Source of the DNA: Portunus trituberculatus
Taxonomy: Eukaryota; Arthropoda; Malacostraca; Decapoda; Portunidae
NCBI RefSeq assembly: GCF_017591435.1
Contig: NC_059290.1
Location: forward strand, 1,326,725-1,390,724
DNA length: 64,000 bases
Reading direction: 5' to 3'
In this document: one piece after another, positions 27,961 through 43,142 of the stretch
How the letters are laid out: each line of letters opens with the position of its first letter
Position numbering within the stretch: the stretch's first letter is position 1
Made by a program: the position numbers and the translations under genes
The notes under the pieces: model-generated
What the model saw: the letters and a program-made list of their open reading frames with translations, nothing else
Databases searched by the model: none
What the model was told of the DNA's origin: nothing

Positions 27961-27965
27961 GGCTA

Positions 27966-28130
27966 TTTTCTCTGTATCCTAGTTTTTTTTTTTCTGTTGG
28001 CTGTACAATGATTTTTTTTTATTTCCTTGTGATATATTTTTCCAGTGTTTTTCTCTGTATCCTAGTTTATTTTTTTCTTTTAGGTGTACAATGTTTTTTT
28101 TATTTCCTTGTGATATATTTTTCCAGTGTG
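27966..28130. repeat. Tandem duplication, about 82-bp unit
   Basis: TCTGTATCCTAGTTT..TGTACAATG..TTTCCTTGTGATATATTTTT appears twice back to back (about 27968-28048 and 28050-28130). Confidence 0.8.
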
Positions 28131-28362
28131 TTTCGAGTGTGTTCGTTTCGATTCTCTATTTACCGTCGCTTTCTCTTTCTGTTTACATCGTCAGTTTTTC
28201 TTTGCCTTTTTAAATTCAATTCTTATATATTTTTTCCCTTTTTTATTATCCCTTTGTGTTTATGTGATGTTTTATTTCATTTTGCAGTGTTTGGACCGCA
28301 AGAAAGAAACTTTGCCTCGTATTCTTAAGAATCAATATTTGCTAACTAAGTGTTCAATGATT

Positions 28363-28476
<114 letters not shown>

Positions 28477-28863
28477 TAAGAGGGAACACAGGCCAAGGGC
28501 AAAAAAAAAAAATAAATAAATAAGTTAAAATAAAAAGGCCCACTGAGGTGCCGGTCCCTTTAAAGATTATATAGAAACACACTCGCAAGGGGATTCCGAG
28601 GATGGTATAGGAGTCTTTTTTTCCTTTCTTTTCAACTCTAAATTTTGTATGAAGAATGTAAGTGTAGATAGAGGCATGTAGTTTTGTTTTGTGAAGGTAG
28701 AGAGTTGTCAATAAAGGGCAAGCTGTGACTGTCCCCATGTATTGTGAGAGACAAAGGGAAACGTTCAGGGAGGTCACAGGTTGCCTCAATGGTAAGTCCA
28801 CAGCACCCCTTGAACGAGTGCCATTAGACCTCACTGGGAGTTGTTATCGTTTCGGCAGGTGTC

Positions 28864-28866
<3 letters not shown>

Positions 28867-28936
<70 letters not shown>
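28867..28936. repeat. (GT)n microsatellite
   Basis: About 70 bp of GT. Confidence 0.95.
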
Positions 28937-28937
<1 letters not shown>

Positions 28938-29031
28938 GCGCAAGTAATAATTGGCAGTTTTCAGGGTCAGGGTGAGGGGAACTGACTCACCACCTGGCTT
29001 CACATTCCCTTGGTGACTAACTTCAAAATTT

Positions 29032-29176
<145 letters not shown>

Positions 29177-29611
29177 AGCTGTAGATTTTTTCTTCTTGGC
29201 TTATCTTAACAAACCAACTTTTATCGGATGTTCCTTTTTTGTGTCTTTCTTTCTCAGACTTCTTCAACTTTCTCTTTGCCTGACTAACTTTAACTAGTTA
29301 CTCTTCAAATATGTCATTTTTTCTTTCTCTTTCTCAAAACTTTCACCAGGTTTTCTTTTTATATCGTCATCTGTTTTTATTTTGGCATCGCTTGTCTCCG
29401 TCGCGTCTAGGAGTGCATTGCCTTCACTTCACTGACCGCCATGAGTAATTATCACTAAACATTCATCATCGAGCCAAGGTGGAGTAAAGTGTACCATTCA
29501 TTGCAAAAGTACACGTGAAACACTCAGTTGTAGACACTTGTTTACATTTATCATCGAGTACCTGTACGACGAAGGTGTGACCGCCAGGATTGCCCCATAA
29601 AAATGACATTA

Positions 29612-29683
29612 TGACCCCGGAGTGACTCGAACACCCAGCCTTCTGATCTGGAGTCAGACGCGCTACCATTGCGCCACGGGGTC
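29612..29683 (-). tRNA. tRNA-Trp (CCA)
   Basis: The minus strand folds as a full 72-nt tRNA: acceptor GACCCCG pairs with CGGGGTC, discriminator A, D arm GGCGCAATGGTAGC, anticodon stem CTGA/TCAG with loop CTCCAGA (anticodon CCA), and T loop TTCGAGT. No intron. A T-rich pol III stop (TTTTT on the minus strand, plus 29599-29603) lies just after the 3' end. Unlike the tRNA-like SINE heads there is no SINE body behind it, so it is a real gene. Its 3' end with CCA matches the gypsy primer site at 8876-8886. Confidence 0.95.
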
Positions 29684-29689
29684 CCTTGG

Positions 29690-30297
29690 AGACGTGGTGG
29701 GGAGGAAGGCGTCTTGTCTCCGCTTTGACCAGGCTCGACACCGCCGCCGCCACCTGCTTCCTGGTATTGATCCGCGAAGCCTTCCCAGACCCAGACCGCC
29801 GTGTTGTGCCTCCCCTCGCCTCCTGTTGGCCCATATTCTGAAACGCTCTGCTCTTCCACCACGATTTCTTTCCAGGGTCACTAAGATGATCAGCCGTGTG
29901 TTCAAGAGTGTCAACCCTTTGTAATGAATTAATCTTCTTGACCTTTGACTAGCATCATACAAAGACGCTGGGAAAACTGTCTTCAACTATTTTCTTTTTT
30001 TTATGTAGCGGAGGTGTGATACAGGTGTTTTAGCATATAGTTCCTCTTACCTCATGTCTCCCTCACTCACCTACTGTCCACACACGCCTCTCCATTCACT
30101 GCTCTCTCCTAACACACACACACACACCTTTATTTGTTGTTTGCCAGACATGTCACACTCACTTCTGCTCTCACTTCCTCCTCTCACTCACTCAGTCCGT
30201 TCACGCGTCTCAGGCATCTGTTCTTGTCCCTCGTGTTGGTGTTGCTTTGCTGTTTCAGTTTTCGGCTTTTCGGAGACACAATTCATGACTTACCCAT

Positions 30298-30299
<2 letters not shown>
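29690..30299. other. No gene supported
   Basis: A GC-richer segment (29690-29900) has open frames on both strands with no recognisable domain; the rest is CT-rich. Confidence 0.35.

Positions 30300-30384
<85 letters not shown>
30300..30384. repeat. (CT)n microsatellite
   Basis: About 85 bp of CT. Confidence 0.95.
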
Positions 30385-30389
<5 letters not shown>

Positions 30390-31049
30390 GTATTAACTTT
30401 ACTCATTTCTTCACTGCGTTAATTTATTAGACTACAGACTCATTTCCCATGAAACACTCACTTCTTTCGTCTTGCCACACTCGTCCTTCTAAGCCGAGTG
30501 TTGCGTTTATCAATATCCCTTAATTATTCATCTTCTTTGCTATTTACCCTTTTATTGATATAATGACAAAATTTCGAAATTCTTACGTTATTATCTTTAC
30601 ATAATGATTTTTCCATATGCTATTTCGTCTTTTGAATTTGTTTATCACATGTTTCTCACTGGTAAATAAGATGCAGTGAAATTCTGAGGAAAAATATAGA
30701 AACAGTAAAAAGTTGAAATCAGCAAAATCATGAAAATCGCAAAACAAAATACAAAAAAAAAAAAATGGAAACGTATATCAAACCTTTCAGAAAATTCAAC
30801 ATATAAAAAAATGTATGCATGCCAATAATTTTGGACTTTTTATATCACTCACACCGCTCCACGCTTCTGCTTAATCACTCACTTCAAGAAAATGACGTGT
30901 CAGTTGTCTTTATGCCACATCATCATCTATTCAGTCGCTCACTTACAGTTAGAGGAAAAAAATACGTCTTAGCTATCACTGTATCAGAAACACGAAGAAA
31001 AGAGAAGAAAAGAAGCAACCACTCACTCAAAAAAAAGAAAAGAAATGGA

Positions 31050-31650
31050 AACTAGAAGACGCAAGCGACCACTCATTCACTCATTCACTCACTCACTCAC
31101 TCACTCACTCACTCGTAACTCGAAACAAAAAATTCACTCACTATTCGAAAACACAAACGAGAGACAAAAGAAATAGATGAAAACTAGAAAACTCATTTCA
31201 TTCACTCACTCACTCACAACTCGAAAAATAATATCCATCTCACTCATTTTATTGACATTACCAACAAGACAAAAAATAAAAATGAAAAAATCGAAAATGT
31301 TACTTATTCGTTCACTCACAACTGGAAAAAGAATCTCACTCACTTTATTCACATCACAAACGAAAGAAGAAAATAAAAACATTCACATTACAAGACAAAA
31401 AATAAAAAAAAGACTACAAAACGTTACTCACTCACTCACTCACTCACTCACAACTCAAAAAACAATCTCACTTTATTCACATCACAAACGAAAGAAAAAA
31501 AAATAAAACATTCACATCGCAAAAGAGAAAATTATAAAAAAATAGAAAACGTTACTCACTCAACACTCACAACTCGAAAAAGAATCTGTCACTTTATTCA
31601 CATCAAAAAATAAATAAATAAACAAAAACATTAGAAAACCCAACGCCTTT
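31050..31650. repeat. Degenerate satellite, unit about 110-130 bp
   Basis: At least four units follow one plan: (CACT)n, then CACAACTCGAAAAA-like, then ATCTCACT..TTATTCACATCAC, then an A-rich part ending GAAAAC/GTTACT. Clear unit starts lie near 31190, 31300, 31424 and 31552. The Lys/Ser/Thr-rich open frames are not genes. Confidence 0.75.
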
Positions 31651-31876
31651 CTAATGAGAGTCCGCGAGCGATGCAATGAAAGTCGTGTGTCGTTCCTGGC
31701 GGTTCTTTCTTTTTTGGGTCGTTTATTGTGAATGTTTAGGAGAAATACTGCTGACGCAATGACCGGCAGATGTTGGCAGGATTACACGTCATTAAAAGGG
31801 AAGCTTGTCATTACTGTGGCTCCATATGAGGATGTGAAAATTGCTTGCAGCTCGCACGCGTGTAGGAGCTCATGCA

Positions 31877-32960
<1,084 letters not shown>

Positions 32961-32969
32961 TTGACCGGC

Positions 32970-33004
32970 TATAAAAGGCGTGAGCTTCTTTCCTCACCAT
33001 CAGT
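32970..33004 (+). promoter_or_regulatory. Core promoter of the cuticle gene (TATA plus initiator)
   Basis: TATAAAAG is at 32970-32977 and the arthropod initiator TCAGT at 33000-33004. Spacing puts the start of transcription at about 33002, 32 bp from the TATA box and 27 bp before the ATG. Confidence 0.85.
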
Positions 33005-33028
33005 CCATCGCCTCCCACCATCAGCACA

Positions 33029-34025
<997 letters not shown>

Positions 34026-34235
34026 GCGACTTCCTTTAAATGGGAATTTCGGGAATGCGGACTGCATATCCTAAATACCCAGCAGCTCCCCATCCCCTCG
34101 GCCACACTTCCCCAGACCAGCTCGACAGCCAGGGAATCGCCGCTGGTCGGCGAGTACCGTAATCTCTCAACTTGTTCCTTCAGCACGCAGTCCATTCTGA
34201 ATTACTTTATCTGTTGTAGTGTTATATTTGTTGTT

Positions 34236-34241
34236 AATAAA
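34236..34241 (+). terminator. Polyadenylation signal of the cuticle gene
   Basis: AATAAA, 211 bp after the stop codon, followed by a TG/T-containing stretch. Confidence 0.75.
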
Positions 34242-34441
34242 TGAGTCGCGCCTCAGCAGCCTTTGTCCCTCACCTCACCCGCGGCGTCACCCTGGCCAGG
34301 CCTGGCGTCTTGGACTGAACTGTGGAGGAAGCTGCTGAACAAACGCAAACAAAGAAAACAATTGTACGCACAGTGTGTGGCACCACTCACAGAATTAATG
34401 TCTTCTGTCTCCACTGCATGGCCGACCAAGAATATGCACTC

Positions 34442-35570
<1,129 letters not shown>

Positions 35571-35576
35571 TTAATA

Positions 35577-35601
35577 GAAGTAGTAGTAGTAGTAGTAGTA
35601 A

Positions 35602-35665
<64 letters not shown>

Positions 35666-35669
35666 AATG

Positions 35670-35708
<39 letters not shown>

Positions 35709-35778
35709 ATAGTAGTAGTAGTAGTAGTAGTAGTTGTAATACCAGCAGTCGTAGTAGTAGCAGTAGTAGTAGTAGTAG

Positions 35779-35814
<36 letters not shown>

Positions 35815-35834
35815 CAGCAGTAGTAGTAGTAGTC

Positions 35835-35875
<41 letters not shown>

Positions 35876-35960
35876 AGTATTAGCAGCAGTCGTAGTAGTA
35901 ATAGTAATAGTAGTAGTACCAGTATTAGTAGTAGCAGCAGTAGTAGTAGTAGTAGTGGTA
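35577..35960. repeat. (TAG)n imperfect triplet array
   Basis: About 385 bp of TAG/GTA units with scattered point changes. The poly-valine open frame across it is an artefact. The same triplet occurs inside the gypsy LTRs (4713-4798 and 9216-9280). Confidence 0.95.
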
Positions 35961-36420
35961 GTTATAGTGGAAGTCTGTTGTTTTGTTAGTGGTGGTGGTG
36001 TTTGTTGCTGTTTATGCTTTCTATGTTGATGTTATTGGAGTTTTAACAACAACAATATTATTATTCGTAAAATATACAGTAAAGATCAAGACCACTACTG
36101 TCACTCATTCCCCTACCACCACCACCACCACCACCACCACCACCACATGAAAAAAGACACACACACCTGACTCACTCATTACATTCGGGACGGGAAAAGG
36201 AGGAGGAGGAGGAGGAGAGATCAAGGGGCCGAAGAGAGTCCAAGTGTTGTCATGGGCCTCTTATCACAAACCTCTTCTCCCCGGTCACGCCTGCCTCACG
36301 CTCTTGTTCATGTTGACAACGTCCTTTCTAAGCTCACGAGAGAAAGGAAAACCAGTCGGTGTGTGTGTCGGGGGGGAGGGAGGTCTTCATGTAACGTGGT
36401 TTGATATATTGTTTTGACCG

Positions 36421-36528
<108 letters not shown>

Positions 36529-36590
36529 GATTTTGGATTTCCTTTCATGGTCACGTTGGATTAATTTTCGTCAACATAGTATCTTACCCG

Positions 36591-36594
<4 letters not shown>

Positions 36595-36674
<80 letters not shown>
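36595..36674. repeat. (GT)n microsatellite
   Basis: About 80 bp of GT. Confidence 0.95.
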
Positions 36675-36677
<3 letters not shown>

Positions 36678-36997
36678 CGCTAAAACTGCCTTACGTCTTT
36701 TTTTTTTTTTCTTTCGTTTTTATCTGCGTATTTCTTGCTTTTCTTATCTTTTTTTCCTTACATCGTTCCTCGCTCCCCTGCGTCGCCTCTCCCTCCCCCG
36801 TGTGCGTGTCGTCTCGGGTGCTGCCACTTCCTTACTTTCGCCGCCAGCCAGCAAGCCTCGAGCCGGGAGTGGAGGCAACACCCGGCACCAAGAAGAAAGA
36901 GAAGTCATGCAGAAGCTGTAGTGACCAACCTTTACTCTTCCCTTTCCTTCATCACGTCTTGTTTAGCCAATACGAAATCCCTGACGATGTGTTTCCT

Positions 36998-37194
36998 TTA
37001 TCCCTTCAGTACCAGGACACGTTTTCATATCAATTCTGCTTACTATTTGGTGATTCTTACAGCTTCAGAAACTTATGTAGGGATTGAAATAGTGAAGACT
37101 ATGGCCATCAATCTTCTGACCTTCATAGACTCTTCCTAATGTCAATAAAACCGTCTAATCACACCCAAAATTCATGGTACTGAAGGGGTTAATG
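36998..37194 (+). mobile_element. MITE with CCTTCAGTACC ends, copy 1
   Basis: It starts CCCTTCAGTACCAGG and ends CATGGTACTGAAGGGGTTAA. The body matches the reverse complement of 37893-38097. The right side has TTAA, the left has TTTA. Terminal inverted repeats of about 14 bp and a TTAA edge suggest a piggyBac-type nonautonomous element. Confidence 0.75.
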
Positions 37195-37890
37195 TGATGT
37201 TGACTTTGTGGTCACTCTATGAATTGGTAGGTTATATTTGGGTTTATTTGTATATTTGTTTCGTCTGTCCTTGTATTGGTTTGAATGTGTCAAGTGAAGT
37301 GCCTTAGTGATGCTGGATTTGGTGGGATTAAAGGGTATTTCATCTAATATATTCCTCCTCCTCCTCCTCCTCCTCCTCCTCCTCCTCAGTTTCCTCTCCT
37401 GTGCTTCTGATCAGCCACACGCCTTCCAATCACAGGGGTGCTACATGTTAGTCCGTGGGAATTACACACCGTAGCTCCTTTCCCTGCAGAATTAGAGACT
37501 TCGTGTTGTTGATGCGCTTGCGGCGGTGCGTGGTGGTGTTCCTAGCCGTGTGTTGAAGTGGGGCATGAATTAACTAACGATTACTGTGGTGTTTCAGACT
37601 TAGAAGAATTATATGGTGCAAGTTTGAAATGTATAGGAAGATAGCACAGACAACAAACACGATCTGGTAAGGCATATCTTTGAAAACGCCATTTGTTTGA
37701 TTTATTTATTCATTCATTTATTTATCTTCTACCAGAGTCGAGTTCAACTTACTCATATTAATCAGCAAATATTATGATTAGTTAGAGGGTTAGTGTAGGG
37801 GTCAGTGAGAACGTGGGTAGACGAGCTGAAGGATGCAATGAGGTCGTGAGCTAAGTGATCCCAGGACAATCTTACCACTGAAGGAGACTT
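37195..37890. other. No gene seen; (TCC)n at 37353-37387
   Basis: Spacer between two inverted MITE copies. Confidence 0.4.
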
Positions 37891-37892
37891 AA

Positions 37893-38097
37893 CCCCTTCA
37901 ATACTAGGATACATTTTTACCTCAAGATTCGTGTACGATTAGACCATTTTATTGACATCAGAAAGGTTCTATGGAGGTCAGAAGATTAATAGTCACCTTC
38001 TTCTCTATTTTAACTCACCACATGGGTTTCTGAAGCTGTGTAAAACCACCAAATAGTAAGTCGAATGAATATGGAAACGCGTCATGGTACTGAAGGA
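37893..38097 (-). mobile_element. MITE with CCTTCAGTACC ends, copy 2 (inverted)
   Basis: Starts TTAACCCCTTCAATACT and ends GGTACTGAAGG. On the minus strand it matches copy 1 over its full length with about 75-80 percent identity by eye, including CAGCTTCAGAAAC and TCTTCTGACCTCCATAGA. Confidence 0.75.
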
Positions 38098-38460
38098 AAC
38101 TTAAGGATACCGAGGTGTTAGAGGCGGATCGCAAGGATATTAGAGAATGAAGGGAGCTGAGACGAACAGATGACGATATTGCACAACTAGAAGAAGAAGA
38201 TAAAGAGAAGAAATCAACAAATAGAAATGGGCTAACGGAAGAGTATTGCTGCGTTACGATGAAAAAAAATAATGAAAAAATGAAACATGATTGCAGTAAG
38301 GATAGTATTCCTGACCGTTAGCTAACCAGTGTCTGTTAACTCACTGCTATCAACTTATAAAGGATGTTACTCCTTAAAAGTAAGGTAATCTTATCATCAT
38401 ACGAATTATCTTTAACTTCAGGAGAATAAAAAAAAATATCTTCTTATATCTCTGACTGCT

Positions 38461-38517
<57 letters not shown>

Positions 38518-38760
38518 AAGGACGAGAACAGTAAAAATGGCAAAATAAATACGAGAAAGAAGGTGTACCAAATAAACCTACATGATACTTACAGACTGAA
38601 TCCTGACAGCGTGGACGGAAGTACTTACATGACTAACACATTTCACGTACCGACAGGAAATGTAAAGAAGGATGAGAGAAAAGACCAGTAAAGAAGGACG
38701 AAGACAAAAGAAGGAAAACGGATAAGATGACTGAAGAGGAGAAAGTTAAAGGAAGAAAAT

Positions 38761-38867
<107 letters not shown>

Positions 38868-39145
38868 TGGTTAAGAAGACATTTACGTGAATCTTCCTTA
38901 GAACACCTGGTGGTTAGGTCGTTATTGTTTCCTTGGGTTTGCTTTTGCCGCGTCATGGCCGTCTGCTTTCCTACAAGTTTTGAAGCCCTCACTGCACACG
39001 GGGAAAGGAAACAAACAAAAATCGGCAAAAACAAGGAAATTAGAGGTTACAAGATGCCATGAGAGAGTTAAAGAGCGCCCACCTGTAACTCACGCAGCGA
39101 CAGGTGGGAGCCAGACAACCACAGCGCCAGTGGATGGATGTACAG

Positions 39146-39282
<137 letters not shown>

Positions 39283-39479
39283 TTCAGATATTTTATTGAC
39301 CACAACAGTTTACAAAGATCAATTTAATAAAATACAAAATAATATGGTCCAAAAATATAGACCATTAAACACGGAAATACATTCACTTAAAACACATGAC
39401 ACACGAAACACATGATATAGGAACAAATGAAACATGCGAGACAGTTGCACACGAAACTCATGAGACAATAAAACACGAA

Positions 39480-40065
39480 ACAAGTAAAACATGAAGCACA
39501 AAACAAGTAAAACACGAAACAACTAAAACACGAACCCAGTAAAACACGAACCCAGTAAAACACGAAACCAGTAAAACACGAAACAAGTCAAACACGAAAC
39601 AAGTCACAAGTCAAACACGAAACAAGTCAAACACGAAACAAATCAAACACAAAACAAGTCAAACACGAAACAAGTCAAACACGAAACAAATCAAACACAA
39701 AACAAGTCAAACACGAAACAAGTCAAACACGAAACAAGTCAAACACGAAACAAATCAAACACGAAACAAGTCAAACACGAAACAAGTTAAACACGAAACA
39801 AGTCAAACACGAAACAAATCAAACACAAAACAAGTCAAACACGAAACAAGTCAAACACGAAACAAGTCAAACACGAAACAAGTTAAACACGAAACAAATC
39901 AAACACGAAATAAATCAAACACGAAGCAAGTCAAACACAAAACAAGTCAAACACAAAACAAGTCAAACACGGAATAACTAAAACACGAAACACGTCAAAC
40001 ACGAAACAAGTCAAACACAAAACAAGTAAGACACGAAACACACGAAACACATTGCACAACGACAA
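39480..40065. repeat. 16-bp minisatellite
   Basis: The unit ACAAGTCAAACACGAA is repeated about 35 times with small changes (AGTC/AATC/AGTT, CGAA/CAAA). Flanks on both sides hold looser versions (39360-39480, 40030-40100). No spacers, so it is not a CRISPR array. Confidence 0.9.
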
Positions 40066-41205
40066 CTAAAACACTTGACACATAATAAAACTCAAAACTA
40101 AGAATTATACTTGAAACACCTAAAACACAAAAAAATCCTAATACAAATAAAAAGAAAAAGAAACTCTCCGACATATAAAACACACAAACCACAATAGCAT
40201 TTAAAAAAACACACTTAAAAAAAAAAAACAAGAGACTTTGTACGGAGCGAACTTACTTATGTGCAAACAATATCAAATCTCACATTGTTTGCAGAAGACT
40301 GGTTAGAAAATATGTACTGCAGTGTGGTGTAATACTCGTATCTGTCTCGTACGTGTCGTGTACGTGGACAGTACTACTCTACATGAACCTCACATAAGTA
40401 CGTCTTTTATCTTTATCTTGCATTTTCCACTTCTCCACATCTCTACACACCCCGCCCCCACACACACACACAGAGAGTCGTCGTGAGGGTAGACAGTGGG
40501 CACGCAGTACTGGTTGGGCTGTAGTCAAGGCAACACATCTGGTCAGGAGGGAACCTTAACACCTTACTAAATACCCCTAAAAATGGGAGAGAACAAGGTA
40601 ACCAATCATCAAATTCCTATACTGTCCGTGAAATTCCAAACACGATCTGGGGCGGCGAGAATTAGCGTGTGTGTCATTGTCTTGTGGGTCAACAAAATCT
40701 GAGATCGTGTTAAAATACAATCATGAACAAAGCCACAGAATTTTTGCTATAAGAACTTGCTTTTTCTTCCATCCTATTATTATTGTGATGATGCGCAGAA
40801 AACCACAAATGACACCTGGATACTCGCTCACCTGATTGGCTAGTAAAGAGGCTGAATACCTGAATACCGGCGACAGTTACCTGTTTCCTGCATTCCTGGT
40901 GTTTCTTTGGTGTGCTGATTGGAAGCGAATTGCAATACAGATATCTTTCATTGGCACTCGTGGTCAGTAGTTTGGTGATACGCTGCTCTCATTTCCACCG
41001 GGTGTTGCATTTTCTCTCAGTCTGAAACCGTCTAGTCCTGTACACTGACAGTTATAAGACAAGATAGTTGATACATTCCAGAGCGGAGGACGTGCAGTAT
41101 CGAGAAAAGATGTGAAATGTAGTGCAGGTGAGCGCTGCATGTCACTAAATTATCGTACGAGTGGTGACAGTGGTTTGGGTAATGAAGGAAGAGGAGGAGG
41201 AGGAA
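40066..41205. other. No gene recognised
   Basis: AT-rich sequence with no coding signature. Confidence 0.4.
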
Positions 41206-41209
41206 GCAG

Positions 41210-41247
<38 letters not shown>

Positions 41248-41249
<2 letters not shown>

Positions 41250-41511
41250 GTAGTGTAGTGGTTAGCACGCTCGACTCAATTGAGAGGGCCGGGTTCGAGT
41301 CCCGGGAAGCGGCGAGGCAAATGGGCAAGCCCCTGTTCGCCTATAATAGCAGTAAATAGGTACGGGATGTAACTCGAGGGGTTGTGGCCTCGCTTTCCCG
41401 GTGTGTGTTTTGTGATGTGGTCTCAGTCCTACCCGAAGATCGGTCTATGAGCTCTGAGCTCGCTCCGTAATGGGGAAGACTGGCTGGGTGACCAGCAGTC
41501 GACCGAGGTGA

Positions 41512-41518
<7 letters not shown>
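41248..41518 (+). mobile_element. SINE type B (tRNA-Val-like head)
   Basis: Head GCGTAGTGTAGTGGTTAGCACG with B box GGTTCGAGTCC; body GTACGGGATGTAACTCGAGG, ACCCGAAGATCGGTC; end GACCGAGGTGAATT followed by AC. The anticodon arm has lost a few bases (CTCGACTCAATTGAG). Confidence 0.9.
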
Positions 41519-41552
<34 letters not shown>

Positions 41553-41554
<2 letters not shown>

Positions 41555-41856
41555 CCCGGTAGCTCAGTGGTTAGAGCGCTGGCTTCACAAGCCAGAGGAC
41601 CAGGGTTCCATTCCCTGGCCGGGTGGAGATATTTGGGTGTGTCTCCTTTCACGTGTAGCCCCTGTTCACCTAGCAGTGAGTAGGTACGGGATGTAAATCG
41701 AGGAGTTGTGACCTTGTTGTCCCGGTGTGTGATGTGTGCCTGGTCTCAGGCCTATCCGAAGATCGGAAATAATGAGCTCTGAGCTCGTTCCGTAGGGTAA
41801 CGTCTGGCTGTCTCGTCAGAGACTGCAGCAGATCAAACAGTGAAACACACACACAC
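41553..41856 (+). mobile_element. SINE type A (tRNA-like head, CAC anticodon)
   Basis: Head CCCGGTAGCTCAGTGGTTAG, anticodon loop TTCACAA, B box GGTTC.ATTCC; body GTGTAGCCCCTGTTCACCTA, TATCCGAAGATCGG; end CAAACAGTGAAACACACAC. It begins right after the AC tail of the previous SINE. Confidence 0.92.
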
Positions 41857-42154
41857 GGCCCGGTAGCTCAGTGGTTAGAGCGCTGGCTTCACAAGCCAGA
41901 TGACCGGGGTTCGATTCCCCGGCCGGGTGGAGATATTTGGGTGTGTCTCCTTTCACGTGTAGCCCCTGTTCACCTAGCAGTGAGTAGGTACGGGATGTAA
42001 ATCGAGGAGTTGTGACCTTGTTGTCCCGGTGTGTGGTGTGTGCCTGGTCTCAGGCCTATCCGAAGATCGGAAACAATCAGCTCTGAGCTCGTTCCGTAGG
42101 GTAACGTCTGGCTGTCTCGTCAGAGACTGCAGCAGATCAAACAGTGAACACACA
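41857..42154 (+). mobile_element. SINE type A, second copy in the chain
   Basis: It begins GGCCCGGTAGCTCAG directly after the AC tail of the previous copy and differs from it at few positions. The tail here is short (GAACACACAG). Confidence 0.92.
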
Positions 42155-42276
42155 GGACTGTCACGAATTCTGAACCATGTCTTAGCGCTAAGAGGGTGAC
42201 ATCTAAGAACAGAAAGAATGACAGTGTACGGATGTGCGGAAAGCAACGTTACTAATATCATGTCTTTATCGATAGC

Positions 42277-42310
<34 letters not shown>

Positions 42311-42652
42311 GCAGAATGAGAAGAATTAAATGGTGAGAGAGTTAAGATAAGCTTCGGGTGGGGGGGGAGCGAGGAAGAGACAGACAGCCCTAGAGAGGTT
42401 AAGGAAAAGAATCACAGAAGTTGAAGATGGTCAAGGTAGTGGACGTAGTGGTGGTGGCGGTAAAATAAAATCATTCACAAGTCCAAGTAATCTGCCAGAA
42501 GTCATTACCACCGTTCTCATTAATTGAATCTTAACTCCCCCCTACCTCCTCTGCACCCTTTTCCTCATTCTCCTCTTTCTTTTTGTCCTGCATAGGATGA
42601 TGGTAAAAAGAAACAGGGAGGAGGAAAAGAGAACCTGCTAGACGTCCGCCGC
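42155..42652. other. Innexin upstream region; (GA)n at 42277-42309
   Basis: No TATA box stands out. TTTTGTCCTGCATAG at 42582-42596 looks like a splice acceptor, so a 5' UTR exon boundary may lie here; an in-frame stretch continues upstream from the ATG but has no innexin likeness. Confidence 0.4.
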
Positions 42653-42800
42653 ATGATAGAGTCGGTGCTGGGCGTAGTGAAGTCACACGCCACCAAGGCC
42701 AGTGTCGCCCCCTGTGACGGCCTCGTGCTGCGCATGCACTACCGCTGGACCTTCTGGGCCCTGCTGGCAGGCTTCCTGGCCATCTGGCACTCCTGGTGGG

Positions 42801-42831
<31 letters not shown>

Positions 42832-43106
42832 GTGTAGTGGTTAGCACGCTCGGCTCACAACCGAGAAAGTACGGGTTCGAATCCCGCGAGCGGCAAGGCA
42901 TATGGGCGAGTCTCTTAAAGTGTAGCCCCTATTCACCTAGCAGTAAATAGGTACGGAATATAACTCGGGGGGTTGTGGCCCCGCCGTCTCGGTGTTTGCT
43001 GAAATGTGTGTGGTGGTCTCAGTCCTAACCGAAGATTGGTCACTATGAGCTCTGAGCTCGTTCCGTAATGGGGAAGACTGGCTGGGTGACCAGCAGGCGA
43101 CCGGTG

Positions 43107-43142
<36 letters not shown>

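Noticed and set aside
29622..29986. Protein-coding frames over and next to the tRNA-Trp gene
   Set aside because: They overlap the tRNA on both strands and show no family signature.
31177..31506. 109-residue Lys/Ser/Thr-rich open frame
   Set aside because: It lies wholly in the degenerate satellite.
39480..40065. CRISPR-like array
   Set aside because: The 16-bp units follow each other with no spacers, and the genome is eukaryotic.
41553..41625. Functional tRNA-Val genes in the SINE heads
   Set aside because: Each has a SINE body directly behind it, mismatches in the arms and no proper pol III stop; they are SINE promoters.
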